DNA of 64,000 nucleotides, from assembly GCF_013184495.1 (NCBI RefSeq), contig NZ_JAAOIY010000007.1:114122-178121 (forward strand), written 5' to 3'. This DNA comes from Sporosarcina jiandibaonis (GTDB lineage: Bacteria; Bacillota; Bacilli; Bacillales_A; Planococcaceae). The position numbers and the translations under genes are program-made. The notes below the pieces were generated by a model. It saw only the letters and a list, made by a program, of their open reading frames with translations. It was not told the origin of the DNA and searched no databases. Positions 28,775-39,977 of the stretch are shown here, piece by piece; the stretch's first letter is position 1, and each line of letters opens with the position of its first letter.

Positions 28775-28803
28775 TTGCAAGGCAATGAATAATCGGGTAA
28801 GAT
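28775..28803 (+). promoter_or_regulatory. Probable promoter of the suf operon
   Basis: TTGCAA (28775-28780) and TAAGAT (28798-28803) with a 17-bp spacer, about 60 bp before sufC. No clear repressor box was recognised. Confidence 0.45.
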
Positions 28804-28864
28804 TAGAATGATACTAAATAGAGAATGGTTTTCCGTTCATCTTTAACATATTGGAGGTATTGGA

Positions 28865-29644
28865 ATGTCAACTTTAGAAATTAAAGGTCTTCATGTTGAA
28901 ATTGAAGGCAAAGAAATATTAAAAGGTGTCGATCTAACAATCAACACTAACGAAATCCATGCAATCATGGGTCCAAACGGAACAGGTAAATCAACTCTCG
29001 CGCAAGCGATTATGGGGCACCCTAGATATGAAGTAACTGCAGGTACAATTACTCTTGATGGTGAAGATGTACTTGAAATGGAAGTTGACGAACGTGCTCG
29101 TGCCGGAATCTTCCTTGCAATGCAATATCCAAGTGAAGTTAATGGCGTCACGAACGCTGACTTCTTGCGTTCATCTATAAATGCCAAGCGTGAAGAAGGC
29201 GACGAAATTCCATTAATGAGCTTCATTCGCGAGCTGGATGCGAAGATGGAAACGCTTGAAATGGACGAAGATATGGCAACACGCTATTTAAACGAAGGAT
29301 TCTCAGGCGGAGAGAAGAAGCGTAACGAAATTCTCCAGCTTATGATGTTGAAACCTAAATTTGCAGTGCTTGATGAAATTGACTCCGGTCTTGATATCGA
29401 TGCATTGAAAGTTGTTGCAAAGGGTGTCAATGAATTGCGCGGCGAAGACTTTGGTTGCCTAATCATCACACACTACCAACGTCTATTGGATTACATCACG
29501 CCAGACAAAGTTCACGTAATGATTCAAGGTAAAGTCGTTCAATCCGGCGGTGCTGAGCTTGCACTTAAACTTGAGGAGCAAGGTTATGATTGGTTACATG
29601 AAGAACTTGGTATCGAAGCAGAAACTGTAGAGCAAGAAGCATAA
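28865..29644 (+). CDS. sufC: Fe-S assembly ATPase SufC
   Basis: The ABC-type ATPase that drives the SufBCD scaffold. The 259-residue protein has Walker A (GPNGTGKST, 36-44), the SufC-specific signature FSGGEKKRNEILQ and Walker B (FAVLDEIDSGLDIDAL). It opens the operon sufC-D-S-U-B, the main Fe-S system of Firmicutes. Confidence 0.97.
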   Translation: MSTLEIKGLHVEIEGKEILKGVDLTINTNEIHAIMGPNGTGKSTLAQAIMGHPRYEVTAGTITLDGEDVLEMEVDERARAGIFLAMQYPSEVNGVTNADFLRSSINAKREEGDEIPLMSFIRELDAKMETLEMDEDMATRYLNEGFSGGEKKRNEILQLMMLKPKFAVLDEIDSGLDIDALKVVAKGVNELRGEDFGCLIITHYQRLLDYITPDKVHVMIQGKVVQSGGAELALKLEEQGYDWLHEELGIEAETVEQEA

Positions 29645-29662
29645 AAAGGGGGACGATTCAAA

Positions 29663-32626
<2,964 letters not shown>

Positions 32627-32648
32627 AATTTGAACGGAGGAATAGTTA

Positions 32649-34046
32649 ATGGCTAAGAAATTACCAGAAATGGGCGATTACAAATATGGTTTCCAAGACA
32701 AAGATGTATCTGTTTTCCGTTCTGAGCGTGGACTGACTCGTGAAATTGTTGAAGAAATTTCTTCAATGAAAGAAGAGCCGCAGTGGATGTTGGATTACCG
32801 CTTGAAATCATTAGAATTGTTTTACAGCATGCCTACACCGCAATGGGGTGGAGATCTTAACTCACTAAACTTTGACGAAATCACGTATTATGTTAAAGCT
32901 TCTGAAGGAACTGAACGTTCATGGGATGAAGTACCAGAAGAAATCAAGCGTACATTTGATAAACTAGGAATTCCTGAAGCTGAACAAAAATATTTAGCAG
33001 GGGTTTCTGCTCAATATGAATCAGAAGTTGTTTATCACAACATGAAACAAGACTTGACGGATTTGGGCATTGTCTTTAAAGATACAGATTCTGCACTTAA
33101 AGAAGATGAGGAACTGTTCAAGAAATATTGGGGTACTGTAATTCCGAACTCTGACAACAAATTTGCCGCTTTGAACTCTGCAGTTTGGTCAGGCGGATCA
33201 TTCATCTACGTGCCGCCAGGTGTTAAAGTAGAATCGCCGCTACAAGCTTATTTCCGTATCAACTCGGAAAATATGGGGCAGTTCGAACGTACAATGATCA
33301 TCGTTGACGAAGGCGCAAGCGTTCATTACGTTGAAGGATGTACAGCACCTGTTTTCACAACGAACTCGCTTCACAGTGCGGTTGTTGAAATCATCGTTAA
33401 AGAAAATGCTTATTGCCGTTATACGACAATCCAAAACTGGGCGAACAACGTCTACAACCTCGTTACGAAACGTGCAGTTGTTGATGCAAACGGTACGATG
33501 GAATGGATTGACGGAAACATCGGTTCAAAATTGACGATGAAATACCCTGCAATTCTTCTTCGCGGAGAAGGCGCACGCGGTATGACATTATCAATCGCGA
33601 TTGCCGGAAAAGGACAACATCAAGACGCGGGCGCGAAAATGATGCACTTAGCGCCAAATACGTCTTCCACAATCGTTTCTAAATCAATTTCACAACACGG
33701 TGGAAAAGGAACTTACCGTGGAATCGTACATTTTGGTCGTAATGCAGACGGAGCACGCGCGAACATCGAGTGTGACGCATTGCTAATGGATGACATTTCA
33801 ACATCTGATACAATTCCGTACAACGAAATCCTGAACGACAACATTTCACTTCAACACGAAGCAAGTGTTTCCAAAGTTTCAGAAGACCAGCTCTTCTACT
33901 TAATGAGCCGCGGTGTTCCTGAACTGGAAGCAATTGAAATGATCGTATTAGGCTTCATCGAGCCATTCACAAAAGAACTACCGATGGAATACGCAGTAGA
34001 AATGAACCGCTTGATTAAATTCGAGATGGAAGGTTCAATCGGTTAA
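32649..34046 (+). CDS. sufB: Fe-S assembly protein SufB
   Basis: The 465-residue main scaffold on which clusters form, with SufC and Suf[16 protein letters not shown] holds Cys375, which should match the cluster-assembly Cys405 of E. coli Suf[21 protein letters not shown] is typical of the C-terminus. The site aacggagg is 13 bp after sufU. The operon ends with the next terminator. Confidence 0.97.
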   Translation: MAKKLPEMGDYKYGFQDKDVSVFRSERGLTREIVEEISSMKEEPQWMLDYRLKSLELFYSMPTPQWGGDLNSLNFDEITYYVKASEGTERSWDEVPEEIKRTFDKLGIPEAEQKYLAGVSAQYESEVVYHNMKQDLTDLGIVFKDTDSALKEDEELFKKYWGTVIPNSDNKFAALNSAVWSGGSFIYVPPGVKVESPLQAYFRINSENMGQFERTMIIVDEGASVHYVEGCTAPVFTTNSLHSAVVEIIVKENAYCRYTTIQNWANNVYNLVTKRAVVDANGTMEWIDGNIGSKLTMKYPAILLRGEGARGMTLSIAIAGKGQHQDAGAKMMHLAPNTSSTIVSKSISQHGGKGTYRGIVHFGRNADGARANIECDALLMDDISTSDTIPYNEILNDNISLQHEASVSKVSEDQLFYLMSRGVPELEAIEMIVLGFIEPFTKELPMEYAVEMNRLIKFEMEGSIG

Positions 34047-34064
34047 AATCTTATAAACATTTAG

Positions 34065-34100
34065 AACACTGACACAATTGGCTTGTGTCAGTGTTTTTTT
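34065..34100 (+). terminator. Terminator of the suf operon
   Basis: A perfect 13-bp stem (34065-34077 with 34083-34095), a 5-nt loop and T7. Confidence 0.9.
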
Positions 34101-34200
34101 AATTTATTTCTTTGTGGCCAGTTTTATCCTGTTCAACTTCAAAATACCTTGAGCTAGATTTTTAATTTAGTAATTTAAATCATTTTATTGGAGGTAGCAA

Positions 34201-34620
34201 ATGAACTTGACTGGAAATTGGTTAAGTATGGTTACGTATAAACGGTTAATATTTTATGTTTTGATCACATTGGTTTTGTTAGTTATCATCTATGGATTCA
34301 CGTCAAAAAATAGAACTTCTATTGATAAAGCTGAAATTCCGGATAATGCAGGGGAAATAGAGGGGTATGTGGTATCCAAAAGAATGAGTTATATATGGGT
34401 AGCAGATGAACCAGTCAGTATATGGAGGAGAGTAGCGGGAATTGTAACCGAAGATTATGGCAAGGGACGTATTATGGTATACAGGCATGCTGATGCCGAT
34501 AAGAACGTATTAAATGGCTTGAAGATAAACCAAAAAGTACGGGTATATTGTGATAATATAAAAGAATCAAATCCACCAAAAACATCAGCTTATTATGTGT
34601 ATATAGTTAATGATGAGTAG
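34201..34620 (+). CDS. Membrane-anchored DUF3221-like protein
   Basis: A 139-residue protein with one N-terminal membrane helix (LIFYVLITLVLLVIIYGF, about 16-33). A soluble domain outside the cell begins at IEGYVVSKRMSYIWVADEP and ends with GLKINQKVRVYCDNIKESNP, the pattern I associate with DUF3221 (YobA-like) proteins. Function unknown. The start follows ttggaggt. Single gene. Confidence 0.65.
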   Translation: MNLTGNWLSMVTYKRLIFYVLITLVLLVIIYGFTSKNRTSIDKAEIPDNAGEIEGYVVSKRMSYIWVADEPVSIWRRVAGIVTEDYGKGRIMVYRHADADKNVLNGLKINQKVRVYCDNIKESNPPKTSAYYVYIVNDE

Positions 34621-34630
34621 GGTTGTATAT

Positions 34631-34665
34631 AAAGGCAAACAGTGAAAAACTATATTTGTCTTTTT
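34631..34665 (+). terminator. Weak terminator after the DUF3221-like gene
   Basis: Stem aaaggcaaa/tttgtcttt with one G-U pair and a T run. Confidence 0.45.
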
Positions 34666-34690
34666 ACTCTACCTTATAGTTTTTCAAATA

Positions 34691-34715
34691 AAATCGGCCT
34701 TTGTGGTCGGTTTTT
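34691..34715 (+). terminator. Second terminator after the DUF3221-like gene
   Basis: A 9-bp stem with two G-U pairs (34691-34699 with 34705-34713), loop tttgt and T5. Confidence 0.65.
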
Positions 34716-34731
34716 GATTTTCAACAATTAT

Positions 34732-34759
34732 TTGCAGAATAAATCATTGAATATATGAT
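34732..34759 (+). promoter_or_regulatory. Probable promoter of yunE-yunD
   Basis: TTGCAG (34732-34737), a 16-bp spacer and TATGAT (34754-34759). Confidence 0.45.
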
Positions 34760-34824
34760 AGGATGAGAGTATTCAATAATCATATAAGGAATTCAACATT
34801 GTAATGCCGAAGGGGAGAATGGTA

Positions 34825-35649
34825 ATGGAATTTATTATATTAGCTATTATTGCATTAGCGGCAGGAGTTATTGGAGCGCTCGTTGGATTGGGCGGCGGGA
34901 TTATTCTTGTCCCAGCAACACTATTTATTGGTGTAAATCTTGGCATGATTTCTGGAATCACGCCACAAACTGTCGTAGGTTTATCAGTTATCATGATGAT
35001 TTTTACGGGGCTTGGCTCAACGCTTTCAAATATGAAAACAAAAACCGTAGACTTTCGCAGCGGGTTCATTTTCTTTGCGGGCAGCATACCGGGAACGCTT
35101 CTCGGTGCATTTGTAAATAAAGGATTAGATCTGCCGTCTTTTAATTTATATTTTGGTATTTTACTTATTCTATTATCCATACTGTTACTCGTTCGTAATT
35201 ATTTGAAACCCGTCAGTTGGTTTGTCAAACGTGGAAAGACGCGGGATTTTACGGATGAATCTGGTACATCATATACATATGGCTACCCGGTTTGGTTTGC
35301 ATTATTATTAACATTTGGCGTTGGATTCGCATCCGGACTATTTGGAATCGGAGGCGGATCAATCATCGTTCCTGCTATGATTTTACTATTTTTATTCCCG
35401 CCTCATGTTGCAGTGGGGACGTCGATGTTCATGGTTTTTTTATCGGCCATCGTGAATTCGATTACGCATATTTCACTTGGCAACGTACCATGGATTTATA
35501 CGATACCGGTTGTTCCGGCTGCGTATATTGGCGCGAAGCTAGGGACAAAGTTAAACCAGAAAATGAAATCCGAAACACTCGTATTCGCTTTACGAATCAT
35601 ACTTCTCCTTCTCGGTATTCGTTCGATTGTGGATGGTATTTGGGGGTGA
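34825..35649 (+). CDS. yunE: TauE/SafE-family membrane transporter YunE
   Basis: A 274-residue member of the sulfite/sulfoacetate exporter (TauE/SafE, DUF81) family with about eight helices. Two repeated halves each begin with a Gly-rich motif: GALVGLGGGIILVPATLF and SGLFGIGGGSIIVPAMIL. The substrate is unproven, probably a small organic or sulfur anion. The start at 34825 is 7 nt after aggggag; upstream ATGs at 34804 and 34819 precede or crowd that site. It is followed after 15 bp by yunD, as in Bacillus. Confidence 0.85.
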   Translation: MEFIILAIIALAAGVIGALVGLGGGIILVPATLFIGVNLGMISGITPQTVVGLSVIMMIFTGLGSTLSNMKTKTVDFRSGFIFFAGSIPGTLLGAFVNKGLDLPSFNLYFGILLILLSILLLVRNYLKPVSWFVKRGKTRDFTDESGTSYTYGYPVWFALLLTFGVGFASGLFGIGGGSIIVPAMILLFLFPPHVAVGTSMFMVFLSAIVNSITHISLGNVPWIYTIPVVPAAYIGAKLGTKLNQKMKSETLVFALRIILLLLGIRSIVDGIWG

Positions 35650-35664
35650 ATTGGAGGGTTCATA

Positions 35665-37056
35665 ATGGAGACAATACATATTTATCATACAAATGACATA
35701 CATAGTCATTTCGAAAATTGGCCTCAAATCAACCGGCTTCTCATTGAAAAAAGACAATCGCATGAAGCAGCAGGAGATGCATTTTTTCTTTTCGATATCG
35801 GAGACAATGTAGATCGATCGCATCCTTTTACTGAAGGAACCAAAGGAAAAGGGAATATCCGCTTGCTCAATGAAGCCGGCTATGATGCGGTGACAATTGG
35901 GAATAATGAAGGCATTACGATGTCGAAAGAAGCCCTTTCCTCGCTGTATGATGATGCGGAGTTTGATGTTATTCTCGGAAATCTTGTGGATTTGGATGGT
36001 GAATTTCCGCAATGGGCAAGTGAATACAAGATATATGAAACCGATAGAGGAACAAAAATAGGGGTTATTGGTGCGACAGCATTATATACACAGTTTTATG
36101 CTACCTTAGGGTGGAGAATATTGCCTCCGCGGGAGAAATTGAAAGAAATTGCTGAGAAAATTGCATCGAAGGCAGATATACTTATTTGTTTATCACATAT
36201 GGGACTTGCGGAAGATGAAAAGCTAGCAAAAGAGTGTCCGCTCATCGATGTCATTTTAGGAGCCCATACGCATCATCTCTTCACTGATGGAGAGTTTGTC
36301 GGGAATACCCTTCTGGCGGCGACAGAGAAGTACGGAGACTATACAGGCCATGTCACAATCGAGTTCGACGAAGTGATGAAACGGGTCAGTGATAAGAGGG
36401 CAACTTTATATCCGTCAGAAACTTTGCCGGTTAACGACGATGATGTTAAAAAACTTAATGAATTACTCGACCTCGGGAAACTAGCGATGCAAGAAAAGCT
36501 TTTTTACAATCCAAGCCCATTAAAGCAAAATCTATTTGCGCCGAGTCCGTTATCTGCTTTTTTCGGTCGTGCTTTGATCGATTATACCAAGGCGGATTGT
36601 GCCATGTTTAACGCCGGAATTTTTCTTGGGAGCCTTGACAGCGGCTGGGTAACGAAAGAAGATATGCATTCGTTGTTGCCGCACCCGATAAATGTCTGCG
36701 TGATTTCTCTTGAAGGAACGGAATTGCTGGAAATCTTCGATTTATCGTTGAATGAAGAATGGCCAAAAGTAACAGTGAAGGGATTAGGATTCCGCGGGGC
36801 ATTAATGGGAGCCATGTTATATGAAAGGTTATATAAAAATAGATACGGGCAACTTTTTGCGGGCAATCGCGAAGTTGTTCCAGGCGAGATTTATACGCTA
36901 GCCACACTTGATATGTTTACTTTCGGCTTCTTTTTTCCATCTCTAAAATACGCAAAAAAGGATTATTATATGCCCGAATTAATCCGGGACATCGCAAGTG
37001 ACTATGGTCGTAAATATTTCAGAGAATCAACGGCTCCTCCTGAGCATAATCTATAG
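35665..37056 (+). CDS. yunD: Metallophosphoesterase / 5'-nucleotidase-like YunD
   Basis: A 463-residue, two-domain protein of the 5'-nucleotidase/UDP-sugar hydrolase type. The N-terminal phosphoesterase has HTNDIHSHFE (7-16), DIGDNVDR, GNNEG where many relatives have GNHE, and GAHTHH. The C-terminal domain (from about 270) should bind the nucleoside. There is no signal peptide, so it is cytoplasmic like YunD and unlike secreted relatives. GNNEG replaces one metal His, which I believe is normal for YunD. The end of the gene forms part of the yunB hairpin. Confidence 0.88.
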   Translation: METIHIYHTNDIHSHFENWPQINRLLIEKRQSHEAAGDAFFLFDIGDNVDRSHPFTEGTKGKGNIRLLNEAGYDAVTIGNNEGITMSKEALSSLYDDAEFDVILGNLVDLDGEFPQWASEYKIYETDRGTKIGVIGATALYTQFYATLGWRILPPREKLKEIAEKIASKADILICLSHMGLAEDEKLAKECPLIDVILGAHTHHLFTDGEFVGNTLLAATEKYGDYTGHVTIEFDEVMKRVSDKRATLYPSETLPVNDDDVKKLNELLDLGKLAMQEKLFYNPSPLKQNLFAPSPLSAFFGRALIDYTKADCAMFNAGIFLGSLDSGWVTKEDMHSLLPHPINVCVISLEGTELLEIFDLSLNEEWPKVTVKGLGFRGALMGAMLYERLYKNRYGQLFAGNREVVPGEIYTLATLDMFTFGFFFPSLKYAKKDYYMPELIRDIASDYGRKYFRESTAPPEHNL

Positions 37057-37072
37057 CAGGAGGAGTCGTTTT
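37029..37072 (+). promoter_or_regulatory. Hairpin hiding the yunB ribosome binding site
   Basis: A 14-bp stem with one G-U pair (37029-37042 with 37057-37070) and a 14-nt loop. The right arm contains the aggagg site of yunB (37058-37063) and the left arm is the last yunD codons. TTTT follows, so the same hairpin could also act as a terminator. Confidence 0.7.
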
Positions 37073-37847
37073 GAGATTTCAAGGACAGGTAAGACGAAGA
37101 TCAAAGTTCCGAAGAGGAAAATGGGTGCCGCTATTAATCCCTGCGATCTTATTTGCCATCGTCTTCTTTTTCTATTTGGTCAATATCAGACTTACGCCAA
37201 CATATGTCTCATATGCTGAAGTCCAAACGCAAAAAATTGCATCACACGTCATTAGTCAGGCGATTAGTACGCGAATTGCAAATGTCCTCGATGTGAATGA
37301 TATCATCGAACATGTTCCAACGGAAACGTCGAATATGGTTACGACTAAATTTAATACGCAAATCATAAACAGAGTGTTAGCAGATACGCGAAATCTTGTC
37401 GAGATGCATTTAGCTCAAGCCGAAGCCGGGAATCTAGACATGTTGCCGCTTACCGACGATATAGAATACGATCCGGAAAAAATGGAAGATCAAGGCGGTG
37501 TTGTCTTTTTCGTCCCGATCGGTCAAGCAACGAATATACCGCTTCTTGGGAATCTAGGACCAAAAATACCAATCCGCTTTCATGTGATCGGGGACGTACA
37601 AGCAAATGTATCTGCATCGATTGAAGAGTTCGGTATTAATAATGCGTATATCGAAGTGAACATTTTGCTGCGAGTAAATGTCCAAATAATCGTTCCGCTT
37701 GCGGCAAAAACAAGTGTTGTTGAACAGAAAATACCGGTTGCAATTGGTTTAGTTCAGGGAGCTGTACCGCATATTTTTAGTTCAGGAGATGGTGGTGCAG
37801 GAGCTCCGTCATTCGAAGTTCCAGTTCCGCTTCCGGCAGGAGAGTAA
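37071..37847 (+). CDS. yunB: Sporulation protein YunB
   Basis: A 258-residue protein with one N-terminal membrane helix (LLIPAILFAIVFFFYLV, about 24-40). A domain outside the cytoplasm follows, with the family blocks NTQIINRVL, FVPIGQATNIPLLGNLGPKI and YIEVNILLRVNVQIIVPL. In Bacillus subtilis it is a sigma-E mother-cell protein needed for normal spores. TTG start. Its presence indicates a spore former. Confidence 0.93.
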   Translation: MRFQGQVRRRSKFRRGKWVPLLIPAILFAIVFFFYLVNIRLTPTYVSYAEVQTQKIASHVISQAISTRIANVLDVNDIIEHVPTETSNMVTTKFNTQIINRVLADTRNLVEMHLAQAEAGNLDMLPLTDDIEYDPEKMEDQGGVVFFVPIGQATNIPLLGNLGPKIPIRFHVIGDVQANVSASIEEFGINNAYIEVNILLRVNVQIIVPLAAKTSVVEQKIPVAIGLVQGAVPHIFSSGDGGAGAPSFEVPVPLPAGE

Positions 37848-37856
37848 ATAGCGCAG

Positions 37857-37885
37857 TTGAAAAATAGGATGAATCATGTTAGTAT
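37857..37885 (+). promoter_or_regulatory. Probable promoter of the L-box leader
   Basis: TTGAAA (37857-37862), a 17-bp spacer and TAGTAT (37880-37885), just before the riboswitch. Confidence 0.5.
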
Positions 37886-37902
37886 TAGCTATAGAAAAAA
37901 AT

Positions 37903-38100
37903 ATCGATAGGGTAGAGGCTGCATTGCTTAAGAGTAACTCACGCGAGAAAGACATTCGAAGACCGTGGTGAAAGGAAGCTTTGCCGAAGTTTAATGGGTT
38001 TGTCAAGCCGATTAAGCTGGGGTCATTCCGAATAGGGATGACACTGTCATACTGCGAATGCGCGTATGATGAGCTACAAATCGTGCGTTTGATAATCGAT
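37903..38100 (+). ncRNA. Lysine (L-box) riboswitch
   Basis: The L-box blocks occur in order: gggtagaggctgc, taagagtaac, gtggtgaaaggaagcttt, gccgaag, and atgacactgtcat. The P1 arms atcgat at 37903-37908 and 38095-38100 close the aptamer. The class binds lysine and ends transcription early; a terminator follows. Confidence 0.93.
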
Positions 38101-38128
38101 TTATCCAACACAACGATAGCGTAGAAAG

Positions 38129-38172
38129 AGCCGGTTCCTAATGCATCTAGCATGCAAATGGACCGGTTTTTT
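38129..38172 (+). terminator. L-box expression-platform terminator
   Basis: Long imperfect stem with ccggttcc opposite ggaccgg and inner tgcat/atgca, then T6. It should be stabilised when lysine is bound. Confidence 0.8.
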
Positions 38173-38215
38173 AATTCCCTGAATACCTCGCCTTACGAAA
38201 CGGAGGAAATCAAGA

Positions 38216-39802
38216 ATGATTGGAACATGGTTGTCTATACTGCCGCCAATAATTGCCATACTCATGGTGCTGGCGACGAGAAGGGTTCTGCTGTCACTCG
38301 GTGCGGGAATTATTTCTGCCGCATTACTAGCCGCATCCTTTTCACCTATGGAATCGGTACAAAATTTATGGAACGCGATGATCGTCTCCTTCTGGGAGGA
38401 AGGCGCTTTAAATACATATACCATTTATATTATGTTATTTATCCTTCTGTTAGGCGTTATTACCGCATTTGTTAGTTTGTCAGGTGGAAGCCGGGCTTTC
38501 GCTGAATGGGCATTGCATCGTATTAAAACGAAACGAGGCGCAAAACTGCTAACGGTTTTCCTAGGAATAATTATTTTTGTTGACGATTACTTCAATTCAC
38601 TTGCAGTTGGTCAAATAGCTCGGCCGATAACTGATCAGCACAAAATTTCACGTGCGAAACTAGCTTATTTCATTGATTCAACATCAGCGCCAATTTGTGT
38701 TGTTTCACCGATATCAAGTTGGGGAGCTTATTTAATTGGACAACTTGCATTGATTTTCGGTGGCGCTGCTGCGATTAGCTATTCACCGTTGTCGGCATTC
38801 ATCATGATGGCGCCGATGAATTTTTATGTCATTGCAACTCTTGCTATCGTATTCTTCTTTGCTTGGAACGACATTGACTTATTTGAAATGAAAAAACATG
38901 AAAAACTTGCGACAGAAAAAGGGCAATTATACAGTCCCGATAAAGAAATCCCGGGACAATTGAAAGAAGATTTTCCAGTGCATGCTCATGGCCGTGTGAG
39001 AGACCTTGTAGCACCGATTGTTGCGTTAGTCGGCGTGACACTTCTAATGATGGTGTGGACTGGCTACTCGGCAAGTGTTGCCGATGGATTGGAAATTAGC
39101 ATTTGGTCGATATTTGAAAATACGGATGTTCCTTTTTCATTACTTTCAGGTGGTTTAGCGGGCACAATCCTAGCTGCTATTTTGTATTTGTCGCAAATGA
39201 AACAAAATGAAACAGCTAGTTATCCGCTTATGGGGCGTGCACTTGTTAGTGGTATAAAGTCCATGTTACCTGCAGTCTTCATCTTGATTTTTGCGTGGGC
39301 ATTAACCGATCTAATCGCGGTGTTAGAAACAGGCGTATACTTGTCTAGTGTCGTGACGAACGCTAACCTTCCCGTGGCATTTTTACCGGTCATCATGTTT
39401 ATCCTTGCAGGTTTGATGGCTTTCTCAACTGGAACATCATGGGGGTCATTCGGTATTCTAATTCCGATTGCTGCTCAAATTATGATCGATGCAGCGCCTG
39501 AAATGTTGTTGCCTTCGCTAGCCGCGGTTCTTGCTGGAGCTGTTTTCGGAGATCATAGTTCGCCGATATCTGATACGACAATCCTTTCATCTACTGGTGC
39601 TGGATGTAATCATATGGATCATGTTACGACGCAACTGCCTTACGCTTTAATCAGTGCTGCGATTGCTTGTGTTGGGTATTTAGTCTTAGGTTTTACAGGT
39701 GCAATTTGGTTGGGCCTACTCGCCGTAATTATTATATTAATAATTCTATTTACGGTGTTGATTCTACGGAATAATAAACGGGAAATCCCATCAACTGAAT
39801 AA
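38216..39802 (+). CDS. lysW: NhaC-superfamily transporter, predicted lysine importer
   Basis: A 528-residue membrane protein with about 12 helices, of the NhaC/YheL-type antiporter superfamily. FVDDYFNSLAVGQIARPITD and GDHSSPISDTTILSSTGAGC are superfamily motifs with charged membrane residues. By sequence alone it would be called a Na+/H+ antiporter. The lysine riboswitch directly upstream argues for lysine transport, matching the LysW prediction for NhaC-like proteins under L-box control. The start follows cggaggaa. Confidence 0.82.
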   Translation: MIGTWLSILPPIIAILMVLATRRVLLSLGAGIISAALLAASFSPMESVQNLWNAMIVSFWEEGALNTYTIYIMLFILLLGVITAFVSLSGGSRAFAEWALHRIKTKRGAKLLTVFLGIIIFVDDYFNSLAVGQIARPITDQHKISRAKLAYFIDSTSAPICVVSPISSWGAYLIGQLALIFGGAAAISYSPLSAFIMMAPMNFYVIATLAIVFFFAWNDIDLFEMKKHEKLATEKGQLYSPDKEIPGQLKEDFPVHAHGRVRDLVAPIVALVGVTLLMMVWTGYSASVADGLEISIWSIFENTDVPFSLLSGGLAGTILAAILYLSQMKQNETASYPLMGRALVSGIKSMLPAVFILIFAWALTDLIAVLETGVYLSSVVTNANLPVAFLPVIMFILAGLMAFSTGTSWGSFGILIPIAAQIMIDAAPEMLLPSLAAVLAGAVFGDHSSPISDTTILSSTGAGCNHMDHVTTQLPYALISAAIACVGYLVLGFTGAIWLGLLAVIIILIILFTVLILRNNKREIPSTE

Positions 39803-39808
39803 TGTTCA

Positions 39809-39851
39809 AAATAAAGAAGTGATGACTTGTCATCACTTCTTTATTTTTTTC
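39809..39851 (+). terminator. Terminator of the L-box-controlled gene
   Basis: A perfect 17-bp stem (39809-39825 with 39830-39846), a 4-nt loop and T run. Confidence 0.9.
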
Positions 39852-39877
39852 ATAGTATTAATGGAGAAAAAAGTATT

Positions 39878-39906
39878 TTGACAATTATCAGATAGGTAGT
39901 TATAAT
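39878..39906 (+). promoter_or_regulatory. Consensus sigma-A promoter of the NSS transporter
   Basis: TTGACA (39878-39883), a 17-bp spacer and TATAAT (39901-39906), an exact consensus. Confidence 0.85.
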
Positions 39907-39977
39907 AAACTAGAAGACTGTGATTTAATCTTCAGACAAATAGAATTCGAGTTTTACAAAACGGGGGAGGAAAAAGT

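Noticed and set aside
38152..38475. 107-codon open frame overlapping the start of the lysW gene
   Set aside because: It begins in the riboswitch terminator and lies in another frame of the transporter gene, with no ribosome site of its own.
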